In this document: positions 46,932-57,251 of the stretch, piece by piece | Numbering within the stretch: the first letter of the stretch is position 1 | Layout of the letters: each line of letters begins with the position of its first letter | Assembly: GCF_000721075.1 (NCBI RefSeq) | Contig: NZ_JOEQ01000001.1 | Location: 62,001-126,000 of the forward strand | Source: Streptosporangium amethystogenes | GTDB taxonomy: Bacteria > Actinomycetota > Actinomycetes > Streptosporangiales > Streptosporangiaceae | Direction: 5' to 3' | Length of the DNA stretch: 64,000 nt | Made by a program: the position numbers and the translations under genes | Notes under the pieces: model-generated | Told to the model about the DNA's origin: nothing | Database searches by the model: none | Seen by the model: the letters and a program-made list of their open reading frames with translations, nothing else

Positions 46932-47609
46932 ATGAACGCCGCGCTGCTGTTACTGGCCGATTCCCGGCTGCCCGCGGGGGGGCACGGTCACTCCGGTGGC
47001 GCCGAGGAGGCGGTCAGGATCGGCGCGATCCGCGACCTCGCCGGCCTCGCCGCCTTCCTGCGGGGCCGGCTGGCCACCGCGGGCCTGGTGACGGCCGCCC
47101 TCGCCGCCGCGGCCTGCCGTCTCGGCGTGTCTCCCCCCGCCGCGGCCGACGTCTCGGAGTGGACGCGACTGGACGCGGAGGCGGACGCCAGGATCTCCTC
47201 GCCCGCCCAGCGGGAGGCGAGCCGCACCCAGGGCAGGCTGTTGCTGCGGACCTCGCGGAGGATCTGGCCCTCCCCGGTGCTCGACACGCTGGCCGGGGCC
47301 CTGTCCCAGGGCGCCCACCACCCCCTCGCGCTCGGCGCGGTGGCGGCCGTGGCGGGATGCTCCCCCGCCGAGGCCGCCCTCGCGGCGGCCTACACCTCCG
47401 TCACCGGACCCGCCACGGCGGCGGTACGGCTGCTCGGCCTCGACCCCGTCGCCGTCCACCGAGTGCTCGCCGATCTCGCCCCGGCCATGGAGAAGGTCGC
47501 AGCCACCGTCCCCACCGGCTGGGAGGCGCTGCCCGCGCACGCCTCCCCCGCGCTCGATCTGCTCGCCGAACACCATATTCGTGCAGACATGCGGCTTTTT
47601 GTGTCCTGA
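46932..47609 (+). CDS. ureF: urease accessory protein UreF
   Basis: 225 residues, all-helical accessory protein that acts with UreG and UreD in nickel delivery. Opens with LLLLADSRLPAGGHGHSGG and contains YTSVTGPATAAVRLLGLDP. ATG at 46932 has GAAGGG eight bases upstream; the in-frame GTG nine bases earlier would overlap that site. No ureE is present in the cluster, as is common in actinobacteria. Confidence 0.94.
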   Translation: MNAALLLLADSRLPAGGHGHSGGAEEAVRIGAIRDLAGLAAFLRGRLATAGLVTAALAAAACRLGVSPPAAADVSEWTRLDAEADARISSPAQREASRTQGRLLLRTSRRIWPSPVLDTLAGALSQGAHHPLALGAVAAVAGCSPAEAALAAAYTSVTGPATAAVRLLGLDPVAVHRVLADLAPAMEKVAATVPTGWEALPAHASPALDLLAEHHIRADMRLFVS

Positions 47610-47636
47610 CGACCACCTGGAAGGACGGTGACCCAC

Positions 47637-48305
47637 ATGGGCGCCAACCACGACGACCACCACCACCCGGCCGACCCTGGCGGCCGGGCATTACGCCTGG
47701 GCATCGGGGGCCCCGTCGGCAGCGGCAAGACCGCGCTGACCGCGGCGCTGTGCCGGACGCTCGGTCCGTTCATGCACCTGGGCGTGGTCACCAACGACAT
47801 CTACACCACCGAGGACGCCGACTTCCTGCGCAGGGCGGGCGTGCTCGACCCGGAGCGGATCGTCGCCGTGCAGACCGGGTGCTGCCCGCACACCGCCATC
47901 CGGGACGACATCGCGGCCAACCTCGATGCGGTGGAGACCCTGGAGGAGCGGTTCGGCCCGCTCGACCTGGTGATCGTGGAGAGCGGCGGGGACAACCTCA
48001 CCGCCACCTTCAGCAGGGGCCTGGCCGATCGGCAGATCTTCGTGCTGGACGTGTCCGGCGGCGACAAGGTCCCCCGCAAGGGCGGACCCGGCGTGACGAC
48101 GGCCGACCTGCTCGTGATCAACAAGACCGATCTGGCCCCGATGGTCGGCGCGGACCTCACGGTCATGTCACATGATGCGGCGGCCGTACGAGACGGCAAA
48201 CCCGTGCTTTTCACCTCGATCAGAGAGGATCCACGAGCGTACGCGGTCTCCGAATGGGTCACCGGCCTCGTCGAGTCCTGGGCCCACGAGCACTCCCACA
48301 CCTGA
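47637..48305 (+). CDS. ureG: urease accessory GTPase UreG
   Basis: 222 residues; SIMIBI GTPase that couples GTP hydrolysis to nickel insertion. His/Asp-rich N-terminus ([10 protein letters not shown]) that may hold nickel, P-loop [11 protein letters not shown], metal motif [17 protein letters not shown] for guanine recognition. Either the ATG at 47637 or the GTG at 47628 could be the start; GGAAGGA lies upstream of both. Confidence 0.95.
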   Translation: MGANHDDHHHPADPGGRALRLGIGGPVGSGKTALTAALCRTLGPFMHLGVVTNDIYTTEDADFLRRAGVLDPERIVAVQTGCCPHTAIRDDIAANLDAVETLEERFGPLDLVIVESGGDNLTATFSRGLADRQIFVLDVSGGDKVPRKGGPGVTTADLLVINKTDLAPMVGADLTVMSHDAAAVRDGKPVLFTSIREDPRAYAVSEWVTGLVESWAHEHSHT

Positions 48306-48307
48306 CC

Positions 48308-49117
48308 ATGCCCCTCACCGACCCGGTCCCCGCCCCCGTCCTGCCCACTCCGGCGCCGGCGGAGTCCGCACCACGGCCGGAGCGGGCAGGACGGCGGGCC
48401 ATGAGGGCGCGGGCGGCGATCGCCACCCGGCGGGACGCGGCCGGCCGGACCGTCCTCGCCACGATGCGTTCCGGCCCACCGCTCACGCTGCGGGCGACCG
48501 CGCCCGGCCGGGTGCACCTGGTGTCCACCGCGGCGGGTCCGCTGGGCGGTGACGATCTGGCCCTCGACATCGAGGTGGCGCCGGGAACCGAGCTGGAGGT
48601 GCGGTCGGTCGCGAGCACTCTGGTGCTGCCCGGCCCAGCCGGGGCCGAATCACTGATGACGATCACGGCCCGGGTCGGCGCGGGCGCCTCGCTCAGCTTC
48701 GCGCCGGAACCGACGGTGCTCGCGGCGGGCTGCCTGCACCGCATGGTCGTCCGGCTCGACCTGGCCGAGGACGCGCGGGTGCACTGGCGCGAGGAGATCG
48801 TCTTCGGTCGGTACGGCGAACGCCCCGGACGCTGCCACTCACGCTTCGACGCCGTTCTCGGCGGGGTCCCGCTGCTCCGGCAGGAGTTCGTGGTGGGTGA
48901 CGCGGAGATCGACGGCAGTCCCGCCGTCTACGGCGACGCCCGTTGCGTGGGCAGCGTCCTGGTCACCGGCCGGGCACCGGAGGCGGTGGTCGGCCAGGGC
49001 TGGGCCGTCCTGCCCCTGGCCGGGCCGGCCACCCTGGTCTCCGCGCTCGGCCGGGACGCCGTCGAGCTGCGACGACGGCTCGGGCACGGAGAGGAGGCCG
49101 GCACCGGCCGCCGCTGA
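48308..49117 (+). CDS. ureD: urease accessory protein UreD
   Basis: 269 residues, UreD/UreH family, scaffold of the activation complex. Family pattern: AGPLGGDDLALDIEVAPG, LSFAPEPTVLAAGCLH, HWREEIVFGRYGE. The ATG follows the ureG stop by two bases, so it is translationally coupled; a Pro-rich N-terminal 30 residues is not conserved, leaving a later start possible. Closes the urease operon; a hairpin follows. Confidence 0.9.
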   Translation: MPLTDPVPAPVLPTPAPAESAPRPERAGRRAMRARAAIATRRDAAGRTVLATMRSGPPLTLRATAPGRVHLVSTAAGPLGGDDLALDIEVAPGTELEVRSVASTLVLPGPAGAESLMTITARVGAGASLSFAPEPTVLAAGCLHRMVVRLDLAEDARVHWREEIVFGRYGERPGRCHSRFDAVLGGVPLLRQEFVVGDAEIDGSPAVYGDARCVGSVLVTGRAPEAVVGQGWAVLPLAGPATLVSALGRDAVELRRRLGHGEEAGTGRR

Positions 49118-49120
49118 GAA

Positions 49121-49152
49121 GCGCGGCCACGGTCCCTGGAGACCGGCCGCGC
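49121..49152. terminator. terminator between convergent ureD and era
   Basis: GCGCGGCC pairs with GGCCGCGC, and the inner GGTC pairs with GACC, giving a hairpin three bases after the ureD stop and 15 bases from the era stop. Probably bidirectional. Confidence 0.6.
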
Positions 49153-49167
49153 CCCCGCCGGGACCCC

Positions 49168-50088
49168 TCAGTCGTAGAAACCCAGACGGCGGAGCTGCTT
49201 GGGGTCGCGCTGCCAGTCCTTGGCGACGCTGATGCGCAGGTCGAGATAGACCCGGGTGCCGAGAAGCGCCTCGATCTGCTGGCGGGCGCGGCTGCCGACG
49301 TCCTTCAGCCGGGAGCCCTTATGCCCGATCACGATGGCCTTCTGGGACGGACGCTCGACGAACATGTGCGCGTAGATGTCGAGAAGGTCGTCACGCCCCT
49401 GTCTGGGCAGCATCTCGTCGACGACCACCGCGATCGAGTGCGGCAGCTCGTCGCGTACCCCCTCAAGGGCCGCCTCCCGGATCAGCTCGCCGACCAGCAC
49501 CTGCTCGGGCTCGTCGGTGAGCTGTCCGCCCTCGTACAGCGGCGGACTCTGGGGCAGGCGCTGGACCAGCACGTCGGCCAGCACGTCGAGCTGCTCACCC
49601 GACTGCGCGGAGACCGGCACGATGTCATCGAACTCGGTGAGCTGGGAGACCGCGAGCAGCTGCGCGGCGATCTGCTCGCGGGTCGCCAGGTCGCACTTGG
49701 TCACCACGGCGACCACCGGGGTCTTCTTGACGCCCGCGAGCTTCTCGGCGATGAACCGGTCACCCTTGCCGATGGGCTCGTTGGCGGGCACGCAGAAACC
49801 GATCACGTCGACCTCGGTGAGGGTGGAGAGCACCAGGCTGTCCAGCCGCTCACCCAGGAGCGTGCGGGGCCGGTGCAGGCCCGGCGTGTCGACGATGATG
49901 AGCTGGGAATCGGGGCGGTGCACGATGCCACGGATGGCCCGGCGGGTCGTCTGGGGCTTGGACGAGGTGATCGCCACCTTCGTGCCGACCAACGCGTTCA
50001 TCAGCGTGGACTTGCCGACGTTGGGCCGGCCGACGAAGCAGGCGAAACCGGCATGGAAATCAGCAGCTGAGGAACTCACGTCAACCAT
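49168..50088 (-). CDS. era: GTPase Era
   Basis: 306 residues. Essential GTPase of 16S rRNA maturation and 30S assembly. G1 GRPNVGKST, G2 around SSKPQTTRRAIRGI, G3 DTPGLHRPR, G4 TKCD; C-terminal KH domain with VIGHKGSRLKDVGSRARQQIE. Sits 17 bases downstream of the deaminase-like gene. In related genomes recO and leuA lie close by; here they are 13-33 kb away. Confidence 0.97.
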   Translation of the reverse strand: MVDVSSSAADFHAGFACFVGRPNVGKSTLMNALVGTKVAITSSKPQTTRRAIRGIVHRPDSQLIIVDTPGLHRPRTLLGERLDSLVLSTLTEVDVIGFCVPANEPIGKGDRFIAEKLAGVKKTPVVAVVTKCDLATREQIAAQLLAVSQLTEFDDIVPVSAQSGEQLDVLADVLVQRLPQSPPLYEGGQLTDEPEQVLVGELIREAALEGVRDELPHSIAVVVDEMLPRQGRDDLLDIYAHMFVERPSQKAIVIGHKGSRLKDVGSRARQQIEALLGTRVYLDLRISVAKDWQRDPKQLRRLGFYD

Positions 50089-50105
50089 TGTCGCCGATGC
50101 CGGAC

Positions 50106-50438
50106 TCAGCTCTGACGCGGTGTCCCGTCAGGACCGGCCACCAGCAGGGTCTCGGCCCCCAGATCGCGGACCGTCCGCCGGTCGTCGTCGGAGGGCCCGG
50201 CACCCGCGGTGACCAGCGCGGCCGCCTCCAGCGACTCCGCTCCACCGGACACCGCCATCGCCACGGCGACCTGGATCGCCGACAGGGTCAGCGACGGCAA
50301 CGCCACATTGGTCGCCGAGTAGGTCCGGCCCGTCTCGTCCCGTACGGCCGCGCCCTCGGCGGCTCCGTTGCGTGCACGGGCGGAACGGGCCAGCACGATG
50401 ATCTTCTTGTCCTCGGGATCGAGGGTCGCGTCACTCAC
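50106..50438 (-). CDS. cytidine deaminase-like protein lacking zinc ligands
   Basis: 110 residues. Layout follows the small cytidine deaminases that precede era in actinobacteria (DPEDKKIIVLARSARARNGA, AAVRDETGRTYSATNVALPS). The zinc motif that should read C/H-A-E is SAIQVA, and the PCxxC pair is missing, so deamination is unlikely. The GTG at 50438 is preceded at six bases by TACCCT, pointing to a leaderless transcript shared with era. Possible structural or regulatory role near Era (inference). Confidence 0.85.
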   Translation of the reverse strand: MSDATLDPEDKKIIVLARSARARNGAAEGAAVRDETGRTYSATNVALPSLTLSAIQVAVAMAVSGGAESLEAAALVTAGAGPSDDDRRTVRDLGAETLLVAGPDGTPRQS

Positions 50439-50519
50439 AGCACAAGGGTATTCAGCTTCCGGTGCCAAGGACGACACCGGTGCGGCTCCGGCACCAAAAC
50501 GACCCGGGCGCCGCCTCGC

Positions 50520-51179
50520 TCAGGCGGCGACCTCGTGGACCAGCAGACGGGCGAGCTCCCGGGTGCGCTCGACGTCGACATCCCTGACACCGGCGTGTAC
50601 CAGTGAGATCAGGGTGTGGCCACTGAGGGCGAACACCAGGTGCATCTCGTACGGATATCCGTTCAGCCTGCCGTTCAGCCGCCTGGCCTGCACCTCGTCA
50701 CCGACCCCTGCCAGGTTCAGGGGGGAGACCCGAAGAGCGGTGCCACGGCCCGCCACCTGGGCACGTGCGACCGGACAACCGCTCAGCGCCTCCGTGAGCT
50801 CGTTGAAGTGAAGCTCGGCGTCGTCACCGCGGTAGGAGGCCAGCCCGAACCCGGCCAGCTCCCCGACCCCGTCACCCTGGTAGGTCACGGCCGCCCGCGC
50901 CCCCAGTGCCCGCTGCGGCGGCCTGCCCCCAGCGGTGTCGAGAACGAGCCGGCAGTCCTCGTTCACCGGCTGGAACGGGGCGCGCCAGCCGTCACGCGGA
51001 CGAGCCGAGAACCCGTCGGGCAGCGCTCGCGCCTCGTCGAGCACTCCCCGCAGCCGGTGCAGCTCCGCGGCGCCGTCCATTGCGTCGCCGGCTCCCGCTC
51101 CACCGCCGCATCCGGCTACGCCGCCCGCGATAAATCCACATAACACCGCAAAAACGACAATATTCATCCCCCGCGTCAT
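50520..51179 (-). CDS. putative lipoprotein of unknown function
   Basis: 219 residues: signal peptide with lipobox GGVAGC, Gly/Ala linker, then a globular domain of about 170 residues with two Cys (NEDCRLVL and LSGCPVARA) that may pair. No family recognised; its size and spacing recall extracytoplasmic sensor-type domains of actinobacteria. ATG at 51179 is chosen because GGGGG lies six bases upstream and it gives a proper signal peptide. Confidence 0.7.
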   Translation of the reverse strand: MTRGMNIVVFAVLCGFIAGGVAGCGGGAGAGDAMDGAAELHRLRGVLDEARALPDGFSARPRDGWRAPFQPVNEDCRLVLDTAGGRPPQRALGARAAVTYQGDGVGELAGFGLASYRGDDAELHFNELTEALSGCPVARAQVAGRGTALRVSPLNLAGVGDEVQARRLNGRLNGYPYEMHLVFALSGHTLISLVHAGVRDVDVERTRELARLLVHEVAA

Positions 51180-51511
51180 GAGCATCCCCCCGATGTCATG
51201 TGCGAGGCGTCTCTTCCTCGCCGACTCGCTTTCTTCCCCGTCGGCAAAAGCGGCAATCATTAAGAAACGCCTAAGGGTGCCCTCAACCGTATTTCATGGT
51301 CGAGAACACCCCTAAGCGAGTGACGCAGGACAGCCACGAAGCCCCGCGTGAACTCTTCTCCCCCGTGGGCCGCCCCTCGCGCCGCGAACCCCTCCGGGCG
51401 CGAAGATCTCCCACCGGCTCCCGCGCGACCAGGTGCCGTACGAGAAGCATCACCCGTGCCGCTTGCAGAGCACTTGCGGACGACTTGGGGCGAATCCACC
51501 GCCCCGGCCCG
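51180..51511. other. intergenic region upstream of the lipoprotein gene
   Basis: No credible gene. An imperfect 12-base inverted repeat, CGCCTAAGGGTG (51268-51279) and CACCCCTAAGCG (51307-51318), lies about 90-140 bases before the lipoprotein start in an AT-richer patch. It may be an operator; nothing else stands out. Confidence 0.35.
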
Positions 51512-52813
51512 TCACTGGTCGGGGGAGGCCGAGACCGAGTCGGGCTCCGCGGGGGCGATCCTGGTGACGAGGACCGTGCCGATCCGGTTGCGACGCCCGG
51601 CCAGGCTCTCGGCCGTCAGGCTAAGACCCTCCACCACCGCCTGGGAACCGGCGATCGGCACCCGGCCAAGCGCGTGCGCCAGCAGCCCTCCGACGGTCTC
51701 GACGTCGTCGACCTCCAGCTCGATGCCGAACAGATCTTCCAGATCGTCCACCGGGAGCCTGGCGGTCACTCGCACCGCACCGCCCTCAAGCGGCTCCACC
51801 CTGGGGACCTCCTGGTCGTACTCGTCGGTGATCTCACCGACGATCTCCTCCAGGATGTCCTCGATGGTGACCAGACCGGCCGTGCCACCGTACTCGTCGA
51901 TGACGATGGCCTGGTGGATCTGGCGGGCCTGCATCTCGCGCAGCAGCTGGTCGATCGGCTTGCTCTCCGGCACGTAGGTGGCCGGGCGCATGATGGACTC
52001 CACCGGCTCGGCGCGCCCGTCGTCACCGGTGTCCTGCACCCGGCGCGCGATGTCCTTGAGGTAGGCGATGCCGATGACGTCGTCCTCGTTCTCGCCGACC
52101 ACGGGAATCCGGGAGAAACCGCTGCGCAGCGCGAGGGACATGGCCTGGCTCAGCGTCTTGCCGCGCTCGATGAACACCATGTCGGTGCGGGGCACCATGA
52201 CCTCTCGGACCAGGGTGTCGCCGAGCTCGAAGACCGAATGGATCATCTCCCGCTCGTCGGGCTCGATGACCCGGCGCTCCTCGGCCAGATCGACCAGATC
52301 CCGCAGCTCGGCCTCGGAGGTGAAGGGCCCCTCGCGAAAACCCTTGCCCGGCGTCACCGCGTTGCCAAGCAGGATGAGCAGCTTGGGCAGGGGGCCGAAG
52401 ATCCGGGTCAGGCCGTACACCACGGGAGCGCTGGCGAGCGCGATCGGCTCGGCGTGCTGACGGCCCAGCGTGCGCGGGGAGACCCCGACGATCACGTAGC
52501 TGATGACGATCATGACCGCCGCCGCCGCCGCGTAGGCCCAGCCCTGGTCACCGAGCCAGTCGATGAAGAGCAGCGTGCCGATCACCGTGGCGATCAGCTC
52601 GCAGCTCAGCCGGAGCAGGAGCAGGAGGTTCAGGTAACGCGGCGGGTCGGCGACGATGGCCTGCAGACGCACCGCGCCCCGGCGGCCGTCACGGACGAAC
52701 TCCTCCGCGCGAACCCTTGAGATGCGAGTCAGAGCCGTCTCCGCGCTGGCGATCAACCCGCCGACCACGACGAGGACGACAGCGGAGAACAACCACCCGT
52801 TGGCGAGGTTCAC
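51512..52813 (-). CDS. CNNM/CorC-family membrane protein with CBS pair
   Basis: 433 residues: DUF21/CNNM transmembrane domain (about 1-190, three to four helices, [15 protein letters not shown]), two CBS domains (about 205-325, [14 protein letters not shown] and [20 protein letters not shown]), and a C-terminal CorC_HlyC domain (about 345-425). Thought to act in Mg2+ export or homeostasis; older annotations call it haemolysin. GTG overlaps the ybeY stop in GTGA. Confidence 0.93.
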   Translation of the reverse strand: MNLANGWLFSAVVLVVVGGLIASAETALTRISRVRAEEFVRDGRRGAVRLQAIVADPPRYLNLLLLLRLSCELIATVIGTLLFIDWLGDQGWAYAAAAAVMIVISYVIVGVSPRTLGRQHAEPIALASAPVVYGLTRIFGPLPKLLILLGNAVTPGKGFREGPFTSEAELRDLVDLAEERRVIEPDEREMIHSVFELGDTLVREVMVPRTDMVFIERGKTLSQAMSLALRSGFSRIPVVGENEDDVIGIAYLKDIARRVQDTGDDGRAEPVESIMRPATYVPESKPIDQLLREMQARQIHQAIVIDEYGGTAGLVTIEDILEEIVGEITDEYDQEVPRVEPLEGGAVRVTARLPVDDLEDLFGIELEVDDVETVGGLLAHALGRVPIAGSQAVVEGLSLTAESLAGRRNRIGTVLVTRIAPAEPDSVSASPDQ

Positions 52814-53292
52814 CGCTGGGGGCGCACCTCCTGCCACGACTCCAGAAGCTCGCCCTGAAGGCCGAACATCTCCTTGTGCTCCTCGGGCTCGGCGTGGTCG
52901 TAGCCGAGCAGGTGGAGGATGCCGTGCGTGCACAGCAACTCCAGCTCGGCCTCGGTGCCGTGCCCTGCCTCGGCCCCCTGCTTGGCGGCCACCTGCGGGC
53001 AGAGCACCACGTCACCGAGGAGCGCCGGATCGGTGGGCGAGTCACCCTCCTGCCGCGCCCCCGCACCCGGCCCAGGCCGCAGCTCGTCCATCGGGAAGGC
53101 GAGCACGTCCGTGGGGCCCGGCTCCCCCATCCACCGTTCGTGCAGAGCCGACATGGTCTCCTCGTCGACGACCAGGATCGACAGCTCGGCGAGCGGGTTG
53201 ATGCCCATCCGCTCCAGCACATGCCCGGCCAGCGAGACGATGAGCCCCTCGTCGATCTCGACACCGGACTCGTTGTTGACCTCGACGCTCAC
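52810..53292 (-). CDS. ybeY: endoribonuclease YbeY (rRNA maturation factor)
   Basis: 160 residues. Metal-dependent RNase for 16S rRNA 3' processing and ribosome quality control. Zinc motif [11 protein letters not shown], and the conserved [15 protein letters not shown] at 53292 has a G-run just upstream and gives the family N-terminus (VEVNNESG). Located between phoH and the CNNM gene, its standard actinobacterial position. Confidence 0.96.
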   Translation of the reverse strand: MSVEVNNESGVEIDEGLIVSLAGHVLERMGINPLAELSILVVDEETMSALHERWMGEPGPTDVLAFPMDELRPGPGAGARQEGDSPTDPALLGDVVLCPQVAAKQGAEAGHGTEAELELLCTHGILHLLGYDHAEPEEHKEMFGLQGELLESWQEVRPQR

Positions 53293-53359
53293 AGGTCCCC
53301 CCCTGTCTGCCACGTGCCACGCGACCCGCTCCGACCCCCGCGCCGGAATCGTCCCGCGC

Positions 53360-54424
<1,065 letters not shown>

Positions 54425-54516
54425 GAGCTGGCCTTACGGCCTGTTCGCCTCCAGATATAGGCGCGGAACTTCAACGCCATGGTATCCGTGATCGCCACGA
54501 TCGCGCTTGCCGGTTT

Positions 54517-54870
54517 TCAGCCGGGCGGCCACTTCAGACCGCGCCCCCCGATCACGTGTCCGTGCACGTGGAAGACGGTCTGACCGGCCTCGGGTCCGGT
54601 GTTGAACACCAGCCGGTAGCCCGATTCCGCGACTCCCTCCTGGCTGGCGACCGCGTGCGCGGTCTTGAGCACGTCGTCGGCCAGCCCCTGGTCGGCGGCC
54701 GCCAGCGCCGCGGCGTCCCGATGGTGCTCCCTGGGGACCACCAGCACATGGGTCGGCGCCTGGGGGTTGACGTCGCGGAAGGCCAGCGTGCGATCGGTCT
54801 CATAGACGATCTCCGCGGGAATCTCCCCGGCCACGATCTTGCAGAACAGGCAGTCGGCTTCGCTCACCAT
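54517..54870 (-). CDS. HIT-family nucleotide-binding protein
   Basis: 117 residues, histidine triad HVHGHVIGG at the C-terminus and N-terminal CLFCKIVAGEIPA. Hydrolyses nucleoside phosphoramidates or similar in the family. The ATG has TAAGGT exactly six bases upstream, fitting a leaderless mRNA. Neighbour of phoH as usual; divergent from the sigma factor gene. Confidence 0.95.
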   Translation of the reverse strand: MVSEADCLFCKIVAGEIPAEIVYETDRTLAFRDVNPQAPTHVLVVPREHHRDAAALAAADQGLADDVLKTAHAVASQEGVAESGYRLVFNTGPEAGQTVFHVHGHVIGGRGLKWPPG

Positions 54871-55023
54871 GCAGGCACCTTACCGCCGAGGACGTTGTGA
54901 ATCGGTGATGGTTCCCGCCAGCAAACAAAGATCCGCCCGGATATGGTGGTTGTGCAAAACTTCAACCAAGACAGCCTTTGCGCACAGCACCATATGGCCG
55001 CCTGGCGAGGACACGACTGGGTC

Positions 55024-55629
55024 ATGCCCCTTAATGAACCGGAAGAGCGTAAACCCTCTGGGAAGGCCGAGCGTCCCACTGATGTGACCACCGAGACCCT
55101 CGTGGCAGACAGATCGCTCGGGGCGGCGCCTGTCGGCTGGGATGCCGACGTGGCCGTTACCGCGCTCTACAGCGCGCACTATCGGTCTCTTGTCCGTCTC
55201 GCCGTACTGCTCGTTCGCGACATGGCGACCGCGGAGGAGGTCGTGCAGGACGCGTTCGTCGCCATCCATGGCGCCTGGCGCCGCCTGCGCGACACCGACA
55301 AGGCACTGGCCTACCTGCGACAGTCGGTCGTGAACCGATCACGCTCGGTGCTCCGGCATCGGGCGGTCGTCGAGAAGTACGCGCCCAAGGGCATGCCCGA
55401 CGCGCCGAGCGCCGAGAACGGGGCGATCGGCGAGTTCGAGCGCTCCGCCGTCATCGAGGCGCTCCGCCGGCTGCCCACGCGCCAGCGGGAGGCCCTGGTC
55501 CTGCGCTACTACGGAGACCTGTCCGAGGCGCAGATCGCCCACGCGATGGGCATCAGCAAAGGCGCGGTCAAGAGCCACACCGCTCGCGGCATGGCCGCCC
55601 TACGAACCTCACTGGAGCAACTGTCATGA
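55024..55629 (+). CDS. ECF RNA polymerase sigma factor (SigE/SigM-like)
   Basis: 201 residues from this ATG (start uncertain; the frame is open to ATG 54943). Region 2: ALYSAHYRSLVRLAVLLVRD, EEVVQDAFVAIHGAW; region 4: ALRRLPTRQREALVLRYYGD, SEAQIAHAMGISKGAVKSH. It belongs to the group often labelled SigE-family in actinobacteria. ATGA overlap with a single-pass membrane protein suggests a sigma/regulator pair responding to an envelope signal. No ribosome-binding site decides the start. Confidence 0.9.
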   Translation: MPLNEPEERKPSGKAERPTDVTTETLVADRSLGAAPVGWDADVAVTALYSAHYRSLVRLAVLLVRDMATAEEVVQDAFVAIHGAWRRLRDTDKALAYLRQSVVNRSRSVLRHRAVVEKYAPKGMPDAPSAENGAIGEFERSAVIEALRRLPTRQREALVLRYYGDLSEAQIAHAMGISKGAVKSHTARGMAALRTSLEQLS

Positions 55630-56318
55630 CCGACTCCCCGGATGAGTACGGCGAGCTGCTCCGCCGTGCGCTCAGCGCGGAGGCGAACTCGGTCGTTCCC
55701 TCCCCTGACGGCCTGGAGATAATTCGCGCCCGCATCGAACGACGTGGGTTCCGCTGGCTGACGTGGTGGCGGACCGGGGCCTCCGTCGCCGGTGCGCTCC
55801 TCGTCGCGGCGACCATCGTCATGGTGGTCCCCCAGTTCCGCGAACGGGTGATCCCCCAGGTGAGCACCGGCACGGTCAACTTCACCGAGTCCACTCCCCC
55901 TCCGGACGGATCAGCCACCTCAAGGCCCCCGGCTCCGCCCCAGCCGTCGTCCGGCCCCGCCCAGCTCCCCACCGTCGGCAGGTCGGAGGCGGGCAACCCC
56001 ACGCTCCCGCCGACGCCCACGCCGTCCAGGAGCACCACGCCCAGCACGCGGCCGACCTCCAGGGCGACCCCGACGACGACGCCCAAGCCGACGCCGACGC
56101 CCACCTGCCCCACCCCCCTCGACGACCCACCGGTCGACCCCAGCGGGATCTCCAAGCAGTGCGAGGAGGCCGAGGCGACCCCCACACCGACGAAGACGAG
56201 ACCGTCGGCTCCCTCGGAGAGCCCGTGCTCGGCCGATGAGTGCGGACCGTCGGATGACGCGTCGCCCCCGATGCCGACGGAGGCGAGCATCCCCGCGCCG
56301 ACTCCGGTCAGCAGCTAG
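55626..56318 (+). CDS. single-pass membrane protein with Pro/Thr-rich exterior, sigma factor partner
   Basis: 230 residues: cytoplasmic part (1-45), one membrane helix (about 50-70), then about 160 residues of Pro/Thr/Ser-rich sequence with four Cys near the end (TPTCPTPLD, ISKQCEEAE, SPCSADEC). The cytoplasmic part lacks the HxxxCxxC zinc motif of common anti-sigma factors. Coupled to the sigma gene by ATGA. Probably controls the sigma factor, perhaps through the wall-spanning tail (inference). Confidence 0.75.
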   Translation: MTDSPDEYGELLRRALSAEANSVVPSPDGLEIIRARIERRGFRWLTWWRTGASVAGALLVAATIVMVVPQFRERVIPQVSTGTVNFTESTPPPDGSATSRPPAPPQPSSGPAQLPTVGRSEAGNPTLPPTPTPSRSTTPSTRPTSRATPTTTPKPTPTPTCPTPLDDPPVDPSGISKQCEEAEATPTPTKTRPSAPSESPCSADECGPSDDASPPMPTEASIPAPTPVSS

Positions 56319-56438
56319 GCCCTCCTGTCCGGCGGATCCCGGCGTGCCGAGGATCGGCCGGACGGCCTCTCCCTGGGCGGAGGAGGGAGCCCGGATCCCG
56401 CTGGGAAGGGCGTCGGGCTCAGGGCCGCCGGCCGGGGA

Positions 56439-57170
56439 TCACCAGCGACCGCTGCGTGTCTGGAGCACCGCCGCCGCGACGACCCCGGCCGTCGAGGTGC
56501 GCAGCACCGTCGGCCCGAGCAGCGCCGGCACCGCCTTGGCCTCGCGGAAGACGGCGATCTCCTCCTGCGACACCCCGCCCTCCGGGCCGACCACCACCAC
56601 GATGTCGCCGCCCGCGGGGAGCGGCAGGCCGGACAGCGGGGAGGCGGCCTCCTCGTGCAGCACGACGCCGAGCGCCGCCGCCGACAGCAGGGCGGCGACC
56701 GCGGCGGTGGACGCGAGCTCGGTCACCTCGGGCAGGCGAAAGCGGCGTGACTGCTTGCTCGCCTCACGCGCCGTGGAGCGCCAGCGGGCCAGCGCCTTGG
56801 CCGCGCGCTCGCCCTTCCACTGGGTGACACACCTGGCCGCGGCCCAGGGGACGATCACGTCCACCCCCGCCTCGGTCATCATCTCCACGGCCAGCTCGCC
56901 CCGGTCGCCCTTGGGCAACCCCTGGACCACGACCAGACGCGGGGACGGCACGGGTATCTCGTGACGGCGCAGTACCTGGATCCGGAGCGAATCCCTGCCC
57001 GCCTCGATCACCACGCACTCGGCGACGGAGCCCGCCCCGTCCGTCAGGTCAAGCCGCTCCCCGGCCCGCAGTCGCCGTACGGCCGCCGCGTGGCGCCCTT
57101 CGGGGCCGCCGAAGACGAACTCCGGCCTGGCCAGATCGGCGGGTTCGGCCAGGAAGACCGGAACGGTCAT
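56439..57170 (-). CDS. rsmE: 16S rRNA (uracil1498-N3)-methyltransferase RsmE
   Basis: 243 residues, SPOUT fold with trefoil knot. N-terminal PUA-like RNA-binding part (HAAAVRRLRAGERLDL), then the SAM-binding knot: VVVVGPEGGVSQEEI and LGPTVLRTSTA. Follows dnaJ on the same strand, the normal bacterial order hrcA-dnaJ-rsmE. Confidence 0.95.
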   Translation of the reverse strand: MTVPVFLAEPADLARPEFVFGGPEGRHAAAVRRLRAGERLDLTDGAGSVAECVVIEAGRDSLRIQVLRRHEIPVPSPRLVVVQGLPKGDRGELAVEMMTEAGVDVIVPWAAARCVTQWKGERAAKALARWRSTAREASKQSRRFRLPEVTELASTAAVAALLSAAALGVVLHEEAASPLSGLPLPAGGDIVVVVGPEGGVSQEEIAVFREAKAVPALLGPTVLRTSTAGVVAAAVLQTRSGRW

Positions 57171-57251
57171 GAGCCGTCGGGGCGGGCCGCATCGGGGCGA
57201 CCCACCCCGGAACGGACCTTGCCGCCGCGAGGTGCGCGAAGGCGGTCCGGG

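Noticed and set aside
51260..51499. 79-codon open frame on the minus strand
   Set aside because: Low-complexity Arg/Gly/Ala composition, no ribosome-binding site or family pattern.
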